Counted from the first letter of the stretch, positions 14,649 to 24,334 are shown. The stretch: 64,000 nucleotides of DNA from CAVSUR01 sp052143655 (GCA_052143655.1 JBKQSL010000045.1:1-64000); one strand, 5' to 3'. Numbers and translations are program-made. Notes: a model not told the origin generated them from the letters alone.

Positions 14649-15457
14649 ACCGCCTGATCTGGCCCGTTGCGATTGTCCTGGCGGCGCTGATCCTCTCGGC
14701 AGGGGTGCTGACCGCGTACTCGCTGCGCCACCATCCGCCCGCCAGCAACGGGCCTAGCCACCCTGCTGTGGCCGCTTCGCCGTCCGCCTCGTCACCGCAC
14801 CCGATTAACGCCTCCAAGGCGGCGTCAACCCTGGAAATGGACCCGACTCTTGCGCTGCGCTATGCCGAGAACGGCGTCGGCGGGTGCCTGCAACAAGCCT
14901 GGGACAACGCGGGGTATGCCAACATGTTCGATGAGTACGCGGGCAGCGGCGTGGTGCAGTTCAGCACCGGCACCCAGCAAGATCCCACCGGCAGCACCCA
15001 GGCGCGCACGCTGATCTCCGTCACGGTTCACCAGAACGGCACGCTATCCGCGAATGCCGCCCTGGAGCACTGGGGTTGCCAGCCGTACCGCTTCCGCCCA
15101 CGGGGCGGCGTCACGGCTCCGTCGGCTCCGACCATGCCCCGGCCGCCCGGCCTGGACAAGTCCGGCCCCCTTGACGTCGGCTGTGCTACCCAGGGGAACA
15201 CGGCAACCGTGACGTTCTACAACCCGGGCAGTTCCACCCAGACGGTCGGGTCATTCACGCTGGACTGGGAGTTCTACAACAGCGACCCTGACAACGGAAC
15301 GCCGCAAGGCGAGGACACGTACAGCGGCCGGTGGCCCGTCAGCTCCACCAACATCGCTACGGTCACCCTCAGCGTGCCAGCGATGCTGTCGGGCGACTCC
15401 TCGTGTGCGGTAGCTGGATGGAGTCAGTACGGGGTCTCGGTGCAGCCGGGCGGCTGA
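14645..15457 (+). CDS. Membrane-anchored extracytoplasmic protein
   Basis: 270 residues with an N-terminal uncleaved anchor (LIWPVAIVLAALILSAGVLT), then a Ser/Pro/Ala linker and a soluble domain of about 200 residues. Cysteines (GGCLQQAW, WGCQPYRF, DVGCATQG, SSCAVAGW) suggest two disulfides outside the cell. The last third is beta-rich with Asn/Thr strands (NTATVTFYNPGSSTQTVGSF), like immunoglobulin-type folds of surface proteins. It overlaps the preceding PPGW gene by four bases. Function unknown. Confidence 0.7.
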   Translation: MNRLIWPVAIVLAALILSAGVLTAYSLRHHPPASNGPSHPAVAASPSASSPHPINASKAASTLEMDPTLALRYAENGVGGCLQQAWDNAGYANMFDEYAGSGVVQFSTGTQQDPTGSTQARTLISVTVHQNGTLSANAALEHWGCQPYRFRPRGGVTAPSAPTMPRPPGLDKSGPLDVGCATQGNTATVTFYNPGSSTQTVGSFTLDWEFYNSDPDNGTPQGEDTYSGRWPVSSTNIATVTLSVPAMLSGDSSCAVAGWSQYGVSVQPGG

Positions 15458-15499
15458 CTCAGCTCGCAACAAGCTGTAACGCGACTACGCCGCCGATCC

Positions 15500-16084
15500 A
15501 TGGACGTTACGAAGCTCTTGCTGGACGCCATGGATAAGTACAACTCAGACGGCGGAACCTATGACGAACCGCTGGCGGAGGTCATATCCCGGGTCCGGGT
15601 GAACGGCTGCATGACCAAGCTGGACCTGCTGGCGATGATCACCTGGAAGCGCATCCGCACCGCCGCGCCGTGGGTTTACGACCTGCTGACCACTCAGGAT
15701 GCGAAGGTGCGCGACTGTACCGAGGCGGCGTTCCAGCCCGGGTTGTCCGACCAGCAGCGCATCGACGCGCTGAAGGACATCCCTGGGTGCAGGGGCGGCG
15801 CGTCCATGGCCACGGTCGCGCTGTGCGCATACGATCCGGTGGAGTTCGGCATCATGGATGACCGGGCACTGGATGCGCTTGAGGATGACCCGCTGGAGAT
15901 AGACCTGCACCGGAGGCGCAGGGGCCTGACCTTGCGCTACCTGATCAAGGTTCGTGAACTCCGGGACATGCTGGCGCAGGTCCGGACGGGCGTCACCGCC
16001 CGCAACTTGGACCAGGCGCTCTTCGTAATTGGCGACCCGAAGCGGCGCCGGGTTACGGGGCCGAGAAGTTCGTCCGAAACTTAA
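15500..16084 (+). CDS. Hypothetical protein with helix-hairpin-helix-glycosylase-like motif
   Basis: 194 residues, soluble and helical. The central segment DIPGCRGGASMATVALCAYD followed by PVEFGIMDDRALDAL resembles the G-V-x-x-A-S-A-x-L...P-x-x-Y-x-V-I-D-x-R stretch of helix-hairpin-helix DNA glycosylase-like proteins, where the Asp is catalytic. The overall protein is shorter than true glycosylases, and the match is by eye. Its TAA stop shares the TTAA palindrome with the stop of the convergent gene at 16081. Confidence 0.55.
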   Translation: MDVTKLLLDAMDKYNSDGGTYDEPLAEVISRVRVNGCMTKLDLLAMITWKRIRTAAPWVYDLLTTQDAKVRDCTEAAFQPGLSDQQRIDALKDIPGCRGGASMATVALCAYDPVEFGIMDDRALDALEDDPLEIDLHRRRRGLTLRYLIKVRELRDMLAQVRTGVTARNLDQALFVIGDPKRRRVTGPRSSSET

Positions 16085-16650
16085 GACCCAGGCGGCTTGT
16101 TGCGGGTGAAGAACAGGTAGAGCGTGATGGAGGTCAGGGCCCCGCCGAACGCCTGCCCTATTGGTCCCGACCCCGCTGGCGGCAGCAGGTGCAGCAGCCC
16201 GAGGTTCGCTCCGCCGACCGGCACGACGATCGTCCAGAACATCTCCCGGCTGGTCAGGCTGTGCAGCCCTTCGGTGACTGCCTTGCGCACGGACTTCTCC
16301 AACTCAGCTGGAGTCGGAGACTTGGTGACCTCGAAGATATCGACGGCGCCGCCGGTCTCTGCCAGGACCTTCGGTTGAGGGATAGTAGTAGTGGCTTGAA
16401 CGATCGCCGGGTAGACGGTGGCACTGGTCGTCAGCGTGCCCTCACCTCGCAGGACTGCCGCTGCCTGCCACACCTTCTCCACATCGCGCATGTCCACGAA
16501 CTCGCTGACCTGCCGCTGAATCTCGCTGGCGTGGCGCGACAGCGACTCGATCAGGTCCTTGTTCGCCTGGTATGCCTTCAGCGCGGGCTCGGCTAGCTCG
16601 TACAGCTTTCGAACCTGCTCAGCCAGCCGCCGGATCTCCTCCTCGTCCAC
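16081..16650 (-). CDS. Coiled-coil protein with C-terminal membrane hairpin
   Basis: About 189 residues if GTG 16650 is the start. That codon is preceded seven bases upstream by TAGGAT, a good actinobacterial -10, which suggests a leaderless transcript. A longer frame to 16752 is less protein-like. Residues 1-65 are a charged coiled coil (EEIRRLAEQVRKLYELAEPA, LSRHASEIQRQVSEF). The end has two hydrophobic segments (MFWTIVVPVGGANLGLLHLL; GGALTSITLYLFFT) that look like a membrane hairpin. This resembles small membrane-perturbing or phage-type proteins, but no family is recognised. It is the last gene before the tRNA. Confidence 0.6.
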   Translation of the reverse strand: MDEEEIRRLAEQVRKLYELAEPALKAYQANKDLIESLSRHASEIQRQVSEFVDMRDVEKVWQAAAVLRGEGTLTTSATVYPAIVQATTTIPQPKVLAETGGAVDIFEVTKSPTPAELEKSVRKAVTEGLHSLTSREMFWTIVVPVGGANLGLLHLLPPAGSGPIGQAFGGALTSITLYLFFTRNKPPGS

Positions 16651-16824
16651 GGCGGCGATCCTACCGGCGCCCGGCGACAGCGCCCGGCCGTCCGGCGCGC
16701 CGGACTTGTTCTGTTCGAGTCGCTGGTGATGGCAGGGAACGTAGTTGCTCACCTACTCATAGCCCCAGGTCAGGCCGTCGATTCGACACCCCGTGATGGC
16801 AGGAATCCGCAAATTCTGATGGCA

Positions 16825-16855
16825 AAGCCCCGTCCGGCTGTCCGAAACGGGGCTT
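16825..16855 (-). terminator. Terminator of the tRNA-Asn gene
   Basis: AAGCCCCGT (16825-16833) pairs with ACGGGGCTT (16847-16855) around a 13-base loop. It lies 26 bases beyond the 3' end of the tRNA on the same strand. Confidence 0.65.
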
Positions 16856-16881
16856 CTAGCTGGGCAAACACAATATTAAGA

Positions 16882-16957
16882 TGGCTCCCGCGATAGGACT
16901 CGAACCTATAACCTGCCGGTTAACAGCCGGACGCTCTGCCGATTGAGCTACGCGGGA
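16882..16957 (-). tRNA. tRNA-Asn (anticodon GTT)
   Basis: The minus strand gives a complete 76-base cloverleaf: acceptor TCCCGCG/CGCGGGA, D-arm GCTC...GAGC, anticodon stem CCGGC/GCCGG around TGTTAAC with anticodon GTT, T-arm GGTTCGAGTC, and an encoded CCA. The accessory region lies on the 3' side of the gene (lower coordinates). This is the expected orientation for an element that integrated into the tRNA 3' end and kept the gene whole. Confidence 0.97.
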
Positions 16958-17255
16958 CTGCACGGCGCCGAGGTGCGGTACTGGCTTGCAGGCCCTTCCT
17001 CGCCGCGGCCACCAGGGTAGCGTAGCCGGCACTATGCCGGAGCGCATGCCGCCTCCGGAGCGCATAACCCGCCGCGTGGCGGGCATGACCGGAAGGTCCG
17101 GCGCGTTTCGGGCGGGCGGCGGGAACGAGAACTCCCCGGGAACGTCCGGGACCCCGCGGCCACTCCGGGCCGGGACAGCTCAGCCCTGCACTGCCCGGGC
17201 CCGCCCCAGGCCGGCGCGGCAGTGCAGGGAACGAGACTTGCGAGAGAAGGTTTCT

Positions 17256-17615
17256 ATGCACGGCTATCGGCTCACCTTGCTGGCCGGCGTCGCCACCGGG
17301 TACGTGCTCGGCGCGCGGGCGGGCCGGGAGCGCTACGAGCAGATCAAGAAGTTCGCCCGCACCGCGGCGGATCACCCGGCCGTGCAGCAGGCGGCCGGCG
17401 CGCTCCAGGCGCAGGCCGCGGGCGCGGCCAGCAGTGCCAGGGCCCGGATCAGCGGCGAACTGCACCAGCGGGCTCAGGGCGCCCGGCAGAAGATGACTGA
17501 CCGGCTGCCGGGCCACCGGGGCGCCAACGGCTCCGCGGGCAGCCCGGGCACCGGGGAGGCAGGAAGCCCGTTCGCGGCCGCGAGCAGCCGCGCGGAGCGC
17601 AACGGCCATCACTGA
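17256..17615 (+). CDS. YtxH-like small membrane-associated protein
   Basis: 119 residues from ATG 17256 behind GAGAGAAGG. The N-terminus YRLTLLAGVATGYVLGARAG is a short hydrophobic segment with glycine zipper, followed by RERYEQIKKFAR and an Ala-rich helical region. This arrangement is typical of actinobacterial YtxH-domain-like proteins associated with the membrane. The C-terminal third is Gly/Ser/Ala-rich and probably disordered. It is convergent with the sigma factor gene at 17647. Confidence 0.7.
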   Translation: MHGYRLTLLAGVATGYVLGARAGRERYEQIKKFARTAADHPAVQQAAGALQAQAAGAASSARARISGELHQRAQGARQKMTDRLPGHRGANGSAGSPGTGEAGSPFAAASSRAERNGHH

Positions 17616-17646
17616 CCTGGCTGGCTGACCGCCTCCCGCCCAGGGC

Positions 17647-18801
<1,155 letters not shown>

Positions 18802-18962
18802 GCAGACCAGTCTGCGTCAGGAATCCGGCGTTACGGGGATCTAATATTGTCACCTGAAGGCTAGTAACGTCACGAGCGGTGTGTGTGCATCCGGCTACGC
18901 AGTGCCCTGAGCGGCTACGCAGCGCTCCGAATTGGCGGCGCCGGGTGTGCGCTGTTGCCGCC

Positions 18963-20882
18963 TTATACCGAACCCGAGGCTCGGTCAGAGAGCACCTTGC
19001 GGCGCTGCTCCAGCGCCACCAGATCACCGAACATCCGGTTGTACTCGGCCAGCTGATCCACCGGGCTGAGCCGCTGCAGCCGGGACTTGATCGCCGCGAT
19101 CCGCCGGCTCACCGCCAGTTCCTCGACCCGTGCCAGCACGGCCTCGGCGTAGCGCGCGTCCGGCTCGCCCTCGGTGCCCGGCGCGTGCAGCGCATCGACG
19201 GCCAGCTGAGTCAGCATGGCGGTCACCCGGTCGTCAGGCGCCGCGGTCCGCAGCCGCTCGGCCCACTCGCGGCCGCCGGCCGCTCCCCCGGTGCCGCCGC
19301 AGGCGGCGATGACCTCGAACACGGTGCCGTGCACCGGCGCGGTGAACGCCTGCGCGCCGAGCGCGTCGAAAGCGGGCCCGCACAGCGCCGGGCGCTGCAC
19401 GGCCAGCTTGAGCGCCTCCCGCTCCACCTGGATAACCGGATCGTTAAGGTCATACGCGGTATCCGCTGGGCGAGGCTGAGGGACCAGACCACTTCCGGCG
19501 CCGTGCTGCTCTGGCTTGCTGGCCGAGTGCCTGCGCCTGCTCTGCCGCTGTGCTGCCCGAAGGTGCTCCCCAATCCTGGAGAGGACCAATTCCTCGTCCA
19601 TCAAACCGAGCCAGCGATCGACCAGCCCCGCGTACACCTTGCGCCTGGCGGTGTCCTTAATGCGAGCGATAAGAGCGGCGGCCGCGTCCAGGCCTGCAAG
19701 GCGACCTTCGACAGTCTCTGGGTCAAAAGGCATCATGGCCCGCCGGATTGCAAACTCGTAGAGAGGTACACGACTCGCGATAAGGTCACGAACTGCTGCC
19801 TCGCCCTGCTTGAGCCTCAGGTCACACGGATCCAGACCATCGGGCTGGATCGCCACGAACGTCTGCGTTACAAACTTTTCCTCGAATTCGAAGGCTCGCA
19901 GCGCAGCTCTGTTGCCTGCCGCATCACCGTCGAAGGTGAAGATGACATCTCCGCGCTCCCAATCGGAGTCACCAAGCAAGCGTCGAATGATCTTGATGTG
20001 CCCCTCGCCGAACGACGTGCCGCTGGTCGCGACCGCCGTGGTGATGCCGGCCAGGTGGCAGGCCATCACGTCGGTGTAGCCCTCGACGATCACCGCCTGG
20101 CGGCGCTGGGCGATGTCGCGCTTGGCCAGGTCCGCGCCGTACAAGACAGTGCTCTTCTTGAACAGCGGGGTCTCCGGGGTGTTCAGGTACTTGGCCCCGT
20201 CGTCGTCGGCACGCAGCTTGCGGGCGCCGAACGCGATCACGTCCCCGGACAGGTCCCGGATCGGCCAGATCAGGCGACCGCGGAAACGGTCGATCAGGCC
20301 CCGGCGGCCCTGCGTGGCCAGGCCGCCGGTGAGCAGCTCGTGCTCGGTGAAGCCCTGGCCGCGCAGGTGCCGGGTCAGCGCCTCCCACTCGGCGGGTGCG
20401 TAGCCGACGCCGAAGTGCTGCGCATCCTCCAGCGTGAAGCCCCGGCCGGACAGGAAATCCCGGCCGGGCACGGCATCGGGGCCGGCCAGCCGTTCGGCGT
20501 AGAACTCACTGGCGGCCTTGTGCGCCGCCAGGAGGCGGCGGCGCTGGCTCTGCTCCCGGCCGGGGACGTGCCCGCCCTGCTCGTAGCGCAGGTCAATCCC
20601 GGCCCGGGCCGCCAGCCGCTCGACCGCCTCGGTGAACGTGAGGCTGTCGATCTTCTGCACGAAGCTGATGACGTCGCCGCCCTCAGAGCAGGAGAAGCAG
20701 TACCACAGGCCGCGTGCCGGGGTCACGTTGAACGACGGCGTCTTCTCGTCGTGGAACGGGCACAGCCCTTTCAGCGAGCCGCCGCCGGCGCTGCGCAGCT
20801 GCAGATACTCGCCGACCACCTCGTCAATCGCCGAACGCTCGCGCACCAGTGCGATGTCCTCGTCGCGGATCCGGCCTGGCAT
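18963..20882 (-). CDS. dnaG: DNA primase DnaG
   Basis: Makes RNA primers at the replication fork. The start at 20882 (MPGRIRDED) was chosen because GGAGG precedes it; a longer frame to 20903 adds only basic residues. The CHC2 zinc finger is present (Cys 41, His 44, Cys 62, Cys 65), followed by the catalytic Toprim core (VIVEGYTDVMACHLAG, TFDGDAAGN) and a helicase-binding C-terminal domain with VEELAVSRRIAAIKSRLQRL. The length of 639 residues is normal for the family. Confidence 0.95.
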   Translation of the reverse strand: MPGRIRDEDIALVRERSAIDEVVGEYLQLRSAGGGSLKGLCPFHDEKTPSFNVTPARGLWYCFSCSEGGDVISFVQKIDSLTFTEAVERLAARAGIDLRYEQGGHVPGREQSQRRRLLAAHKAASEFYAERLAGPDAVPGRDFLSGRGFTLEDAQHFGVGYAPAEWEALTRHLRGQGFTEHELLTGGLATQGRRGLIDRFRGRLIWPIRDLSGDVIAFGARKLRADDDGAKYLNTPETPLFKKSTVLYGADLAKRDIAQRRQAVIVEGYTDVMACHLAGITTAVATSGTSFGEGHIKIIRRLLGDSDWERGDVIFTFDGDAAGNRAALRAFEFEEKFVTQTFVAIQPDGLDPCDLRLKQGEAAVRDLIASRVPLYEFAIRRAMMPFDPETVEGRLAGLDAAAALIARIKDTARRKVYAGLVDRWLGLMDEELVLSRIGEHLRAAQRQSRRRHSASKPEQHGAGSGLVPQPRPADTAYDLNDPVIQVEREALKLAVQRPALCGPAFDALGAQAFTAPVHGTVFEVIAACGGTGGAAGGREWAERLRTAAPDDRVTAMLTQLAVDALHAPGTEGEPDARYAEAVLARVEELAVSRRIAAIKSRLQRLSPVDQLAEYNRMFGDLVALEQRRKVLSDRASGSV

Positions 20883-21033
20883 CCACCGCCTCCGCTTCTT
20901 CATGCCCGCTCTGCTGTGCCCGGTCTGCTTGCCTGCTCAGCTGGGCCCATCCGGCCGCACGGCGATGCTGCCCGTCGCGCTGCCTGGTCGCGGCGAGTCT
21001 AGCCGGGCCCAGGCGGACTGGTAGCCTCCGGCC

Positions 21034-21789
21034 GTGACCAGCCTGCTCGTACTCTGGGATGTCGACTACACCCTGATCGACGCGGCCGCTGCCGGGCGGC
21101 GGCTGTACGAGATCGCGTTCGCGGACATGTTCGGGGCCGAACTGCCCTATCCGACGTCGATGGCCGGGCGCACCGACCGGGCCATCGCGCTGGAGGTGCT
21201 GACCCTCGCCGGGGTCGCCGACCCGGTCCAGCAGGTGGCCGCGTTCGAGGCGCGGCTGGCAGCCTGCGCCGCCTCGGTGGCCGGGCTGGTCCGCGAGCAC
21301 GGCCGGGCGCTGCCCGGTGCGGTCGCGGCGCTGACTGCGCTCGAAGCGCTGGCCGGCGACGGGTCGGCCGACGGTGCCGCCCGCGGGCTCGTCGTGCAGT
21401 CGGTGCTGACCGGCAACATCCGCGAGCTGGCGGAGGTGAAGCTCGGCGCGCTCGGCCTGACCGGCTACCTCGACCTGGAGGCCGGGGCGTACGGCAGCGT
21501 CAGCGAGGTCCGGGCTGATCTGGTTGAGGTCGCCCGGGGCAACGCCGCCCGCCGCTACGGCGCGGATTTCGGCGGTGCCGCCACCGTGCTGGTCGGCGAT
21601 ACTCCCCGCGACGTCGAGGCCGCCCGCGCCGCCGGTGCCCGTGCCGTCGGCGTCGCCACCGGCAGTTTCACCCTCGGGGAACTCGACGCGGCAGGCGCGG
21701 ACGCGGTCCTGCCCGACCTCGCCGACACTGCAGCCGTCCTGGCCTCCATCCTCGGCGCGGGGAGCTGCCAGGCTGCCCGAGTTCCATGA
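21034..21789 (+). CDS. HAD-superfamily phosphatase
   Basis: 251 residues from GTG 21034. Motif I is LWDVDYTLID (DxDxT), motif II lies in the SVLTGN region, and motif IV is near TVLVGDTPRDVEAARAAGA. These mark a haloacid-dehalogenase phosphatase with a cap domain, like phosphoglycolate phosphatases. The natural substrate cannot be read from the sequence. Its TGA lies inside the first copy of a 59-bp palindromic repeat shared with the convergent gene's stop. Confidence 0.85.
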   Translation: MTSLLVLWDVDYTLIDAAAAGRRLYEIAFADMFGAELPYPTSMAGRTDRAIALEVLTLAGVADPVQQVAAFEARLAACAASVAGLVREHGRALPGAVAALTALEALAGDGSADGAARGLVVQSVLTGNIRELAEVKLGALGLTGYLDLEAGAYGSVSEVRADLVEVARGNAARRYGADFGGAATVLVGDTPRDVEAARAAGARAVGVATGSFTLGELDAAGADAVLPDLADTAAVLASILGAGSCQAARVP

Positions 21790-21840
21790 TCCCGGTGAGT
21801 GGTCAGGTCCATGTGCGGACGGGTTACCGAGATCATGGAA
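21782..21840. repeat. 59-bp palindromic repeat, copy A
   Basis: TTCCATGATCCCGGT (21782-21796) and ACCGAGATCATGGAA (21826-21840) form an inverted repeat with one mismatch around a 29-base loop. Copy B at 22907-22965 is 55/59 identical and in the same orientation. Each arm carries CATGA/TCATG, which supplies the TGA stop of both convergent genes here (21787-21789 and 21833-21835). Confidence 0.85.
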
Positions 21841-22807
21841 TCCGGCCTGGCGGCACAAGGGCGGTGGCGCAGCCTGGCCGGCACGGGCGCACCGGGCCGC
21901 GCCAGCCGCGGCGGCGCAGCGCCGCGGCTACCTCGGCGGCCGTCGTGCAGGGGCGGTCGTGCACGTCGGCCCAGTTGTAGCGCAAGGTGACCAGGCCGAG
22001 CGCGGCTGCCGCATTGTCCCGGCGCTGGTCCGCCCATCGCACGTGTACCGGATGCGCGGCCAGCCCGTCCAGCTCTACGCAGACCCCGAACTCGGCATAC
22101 AGGTTGTCCCGGTACTGCACCCTGCCCGCGGCCGTCGACCTCGCCTGACGCGCCGCGCGGGGCAGGCCGTGCCGCCGCTCGACATCTCGGACATACCGGT
22201 GCTCCAGGGCCGAGTGCGCCCCGGCACCGGTATCGCCGAGCACGGCCAGCACGGCGGATCGGCGGCGCAGCCGGCCACGGGCCTGCGCCGCGGCGGCGAG
22301 CCGGGGCGCGGTCGTCAGCCGCGCGCCGCAGGCCGCGCTGAGCCAGTGGATCGCCTCATCCAGCCCGGCGGCCGCCGCGGCAAGATCGAGCACGGTGTCC
22401 TCGATCCTTGTCCTGGGCGGATTCAGCACCGGGTGCCGGGCCCGCTCCAGGCCGACAGAGCGGTGTATGACCAGGCCGGGGACCGGCCTGACCTGCCGCG
22501 TGCCCGGCACCGTCAGGTGAATCAGCTCGGACTGCGGCGCTATCCGGTACAGCTCGGCCGCGCTGTGGTAGCTGAGCACCGCTCCGGGACCGGCCCGCAG
22601 TACGGCCGCCCACAAGACGGCGCTGCGGCACGGACTGCCGGTGAAGGTGGCGTAGACGCCGAGCTGGAGCTGGCGCCAGCGCCCGGCGCGGAGCTGAGTG
22701 TCGATCATCTGCCCGGCAGCGCCCAGCCGCACGGCCTGAGCGCGGGATACGACCCCGTCCTGAATCGCAAGCAGCTCCCCCAGCCGGCCGGTGACGTCGG
22801 TGCTCAT
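21833..22807 (-). CDS. AbiEi-type antitoxin domain plus DUF559/Vsr-like nuclease fold
   Basis: About 324 residues from ATG 22807; a longer frame would run into repeat copy B. The N-terminus (QDGVVSRAQAVRLGAAGQMI, then RWRQLQLGVYATFTG) is the winged-helix AbiEi antitoxin/type IV restriction-type domain. The C-terminal ~100 residues (NLYAEFGVCVELDGLAAH, RWADQRRDNAAAALGLVTL) match the DUF559 very-short-patch-repair-like nuclease core, with E-x-D replaced by the E-L-D pattern. This two-domain architecture is common in actinomycetes without an AbiEii toxin partner and its role is unsettled. It is flanked by the two repeat copies. Confidence 0.75.
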   Translation of the reverse strand: MSTDVTGRLGELLAIQDGVVSRAQAVRLGAAGQMIDTQLRAGRWRQLQLGVYATFTGSPCRSAVLWAAVLRAGPGAVLSYHSAAELYRIAPQSELIHLTVPGTRQVRPVPGLVIHRSVGLERARHPVLNPPRTRIEDTVLDLAAAAAGLDEAIHWLSAACGARLTTAPRLAAAAQARGRLRRRSAVLAVLGDTGAGAHSALEHRYVRDVERRHGLPRAARQARSTAAGRVQYRDNLYAEFGVCVELDGLAAHPVHVRWADQRRDNAAAALGLVTLRYNWADVHDRPCTTAAEVAAALRRRGWRGPVRPCRPGCATALVPPGRIP

Positions 22808-22906
22808 GGGCAGAGCCTGACGGCCCCGGCTGACCGCCCGCACGGCCTCTTCCCCCCTGTGAATAACCTCCCCGACCAGGCCGCTACCTGTGGACAGCAG
22901 CCGGAG

Positions 22907-22965
22907 TTTCATGATCTCGGTGAGTTCTCAGGTCCATGTGCGGACGGGTTACCGAGATCATGGAA
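22907..22965. repeat. 59-bp palindromic repeat, copy B
   Basis: TTTCATGATCTCGGT (22907-22921) pairs with ACCGAGATCATGGAA (22951-22965). It differs from copy A at four positions and lies between the AbiEi-like gene and the flavoprotein gene. Confidence 0.85.
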
Positions 22966-23004
22966 CTCCGGCCCGCGGCGGCGGCGGGGCCGGTCAGCCG
23001 GACC

Positions 23005-23080
23005 GGGGTCGCTCAGCCGGGCAGGTCGGGGAGAGGGACGGCGGGGTCGCTCAGCCGAGCAGGTCGGGGAGCGGGACGGC
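23005..23080. repeat. 38-bp tandem duplication at the flavoprotein stop
   Basis: Two adjacent 38-bp units (23005-23042 and 23043-23080) differ at two positions. The second unit contains the last codons and TGA stop (23051-23053) of the flavoprotein gene, so the first unit is a copy of the coding end placed outside the gene. Confidence 0.8.
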
Positions 23081-24280
23081 GGGGTCGGTGAGACGGGCCA
23101 TGTCGACGGGGACGGCGGCCCTGATCAGCGCCTGGATGTCGTCGTTGACGTCCCAGACGTTGACATTCATCCCGGCAACGACCGCGCCCGCGCTCAGCCA
23201 GAACGCGATGAACTCGCCGGACTCCTGATCCCCCCGGTAGACGACGTTGTCGTAATTGCCCGGCTCAGGCAGCCCGGCGGCCTCCATCCCGAGGTCGTAC
23301 TGATCGCTGTAGAAGTACGGGATCCAGTCGTAGGACACCTGCTGGCCCAGCATGGACCGGGCGGCGGCCGGGCCGCCGGCCAGCGCGTTGCCCCAGTGCT
23401 CGACCCGGATCCGGCGCTGCAGCAGCGGGCTGGTCCAGCGGGCGACGTCACCGGCCGCGAAGATGTCCGGGTCTGCGGTGCGCAGCGCCGCGTCCACCAG
23501 GATGCCGTTGTCGACGTCCAGGCCCGCGGCGGCCGCGAAGTCCGCGTTCGGCAGCACGCCGATGCCGATCACGACGACATCGGCCGGCAACTCGGCGCCC
23601 GCCGAGGTGCCGACCGCGCGCACCTGCCCGCCGCTGCCGCGCAGCCCGGTGACGCCCTCGCCGAACCGGAACGTCACCCCGTGGCGGCGATGCAGCGCGG
23701 CGAAATACTCGCCGAGCTCCGGGCCGATCGAGCGGCGCAGCGGGCCGGCCTCCGGCTCGACGACCGTCACCTCGCAGTCGTAGTGCCGCGCGGCCGCGGC
23801 GGTCTCCAGGCCGATCCAGCCTGCGCCGACGACGACCACCTGGCCGCCGACCGACAGCGCGGCCCGCAGCCGCTCGCTGTCGCCGATGGTGCGCAGGTAG
23901 AACACGCCGCCGAGGTCAGTGCCGGGCACGTCGAGCGGGCGCGGCGAGACTCCGGTGGTGATCAGCAGCTTGTCGTAGCCGACCGTGCTGCCGCCGGACA
24001 GGCTGACGGCCCGGGCGGCGCGGTCCAGCGCCGTGACCCGGGTGCCGAGCCGCAGGTCCACCTGGTGCTCGGAATACCAGCCCGGCTCGTGCACGAACAC
24101 CGACTCGCGCTCGTCGCTGCCGAGCAGCAGCCCCTTCGACAGCGGCGGGCGCTCGTACGGCCGCTCCTCCTCCGCGCCTGCCAGCACCACCTGCCCGGTG
24201 AAGCCCTCCTCCCGCAGGGTCTGCGCGGCCTTGGCTCCCGCCAGGCTCGCGCCGGCGATGACATAGGTTCCCTCGGGCAT
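23051..24280 (-). CDS. FAD-dependent ferredoxin/rubredoxin reductase-like protein
   Basis: 409 residues from ATG 24280 behind GGAAGGAG. It has the FAD-binding Rossmann motif (IAGASLAGAKAA), an ERPPLSKG motif typical of the ferredoxin-reductase family (rhodocoxin, putidaredoxin reductases), an NAD(P)H-binding VVVVGAGWIGLE near residue 150, and IFAAGDVA near the end of the FAD domain. Such enzymes pass electrons from NAD(P)H to a ferredoxin for cytochrome P450 or dioxygenase partners. No ferredoxin or P450 gene is adjacent. Confidence 0.9.
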   Translation of the reverse strand: MPEGTYVIAGASLAGAKAAQTLREEGFTGQVVLAGAEEERPYERPPLSKGLLLGSDERESVFVHEPGWYSEHQVDLRLGTRVTALDRAARAVSLSGGSTVGYDKLLITTGVSPRPLDVPGTDLGGVFYLRTIGDSERLRAALSVGGQVVVVGAGWIGLETAAAARHYDCEVTVVEPEAGPLRRSIGPELGEYFAALHRRHGVTFRFGEGVTGLRGSGGQVRAVGTSAGAELPADVVVIGIGVLPNADFAAAAGLDVDNGILVDAALRTADPDIFAAGDVARWTSPLLQRRIRVEHWGNALAGGPAAARSMLGQQVSYDWIPYFYSDQYDLGMEAAGLPEPGNYDNVVYRGDQESGEFIAFWLSAGAVVAGMNVNVWDVNDDIQALIRAAVPVDMARLTDPAVPLPDLLG

Positions 24281-24334
24281 GGCGGGCTCCTTCCGGTAAC
24301 GGCCTCCGCCGGTCATGATGCCAGGCCAGGCGCC

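Noticed and set aside
18879..21002. Long open frame opposite dnaG
   Set aside because: Composition is that of an antisense frame; dnaG motifs are on the minus strand.
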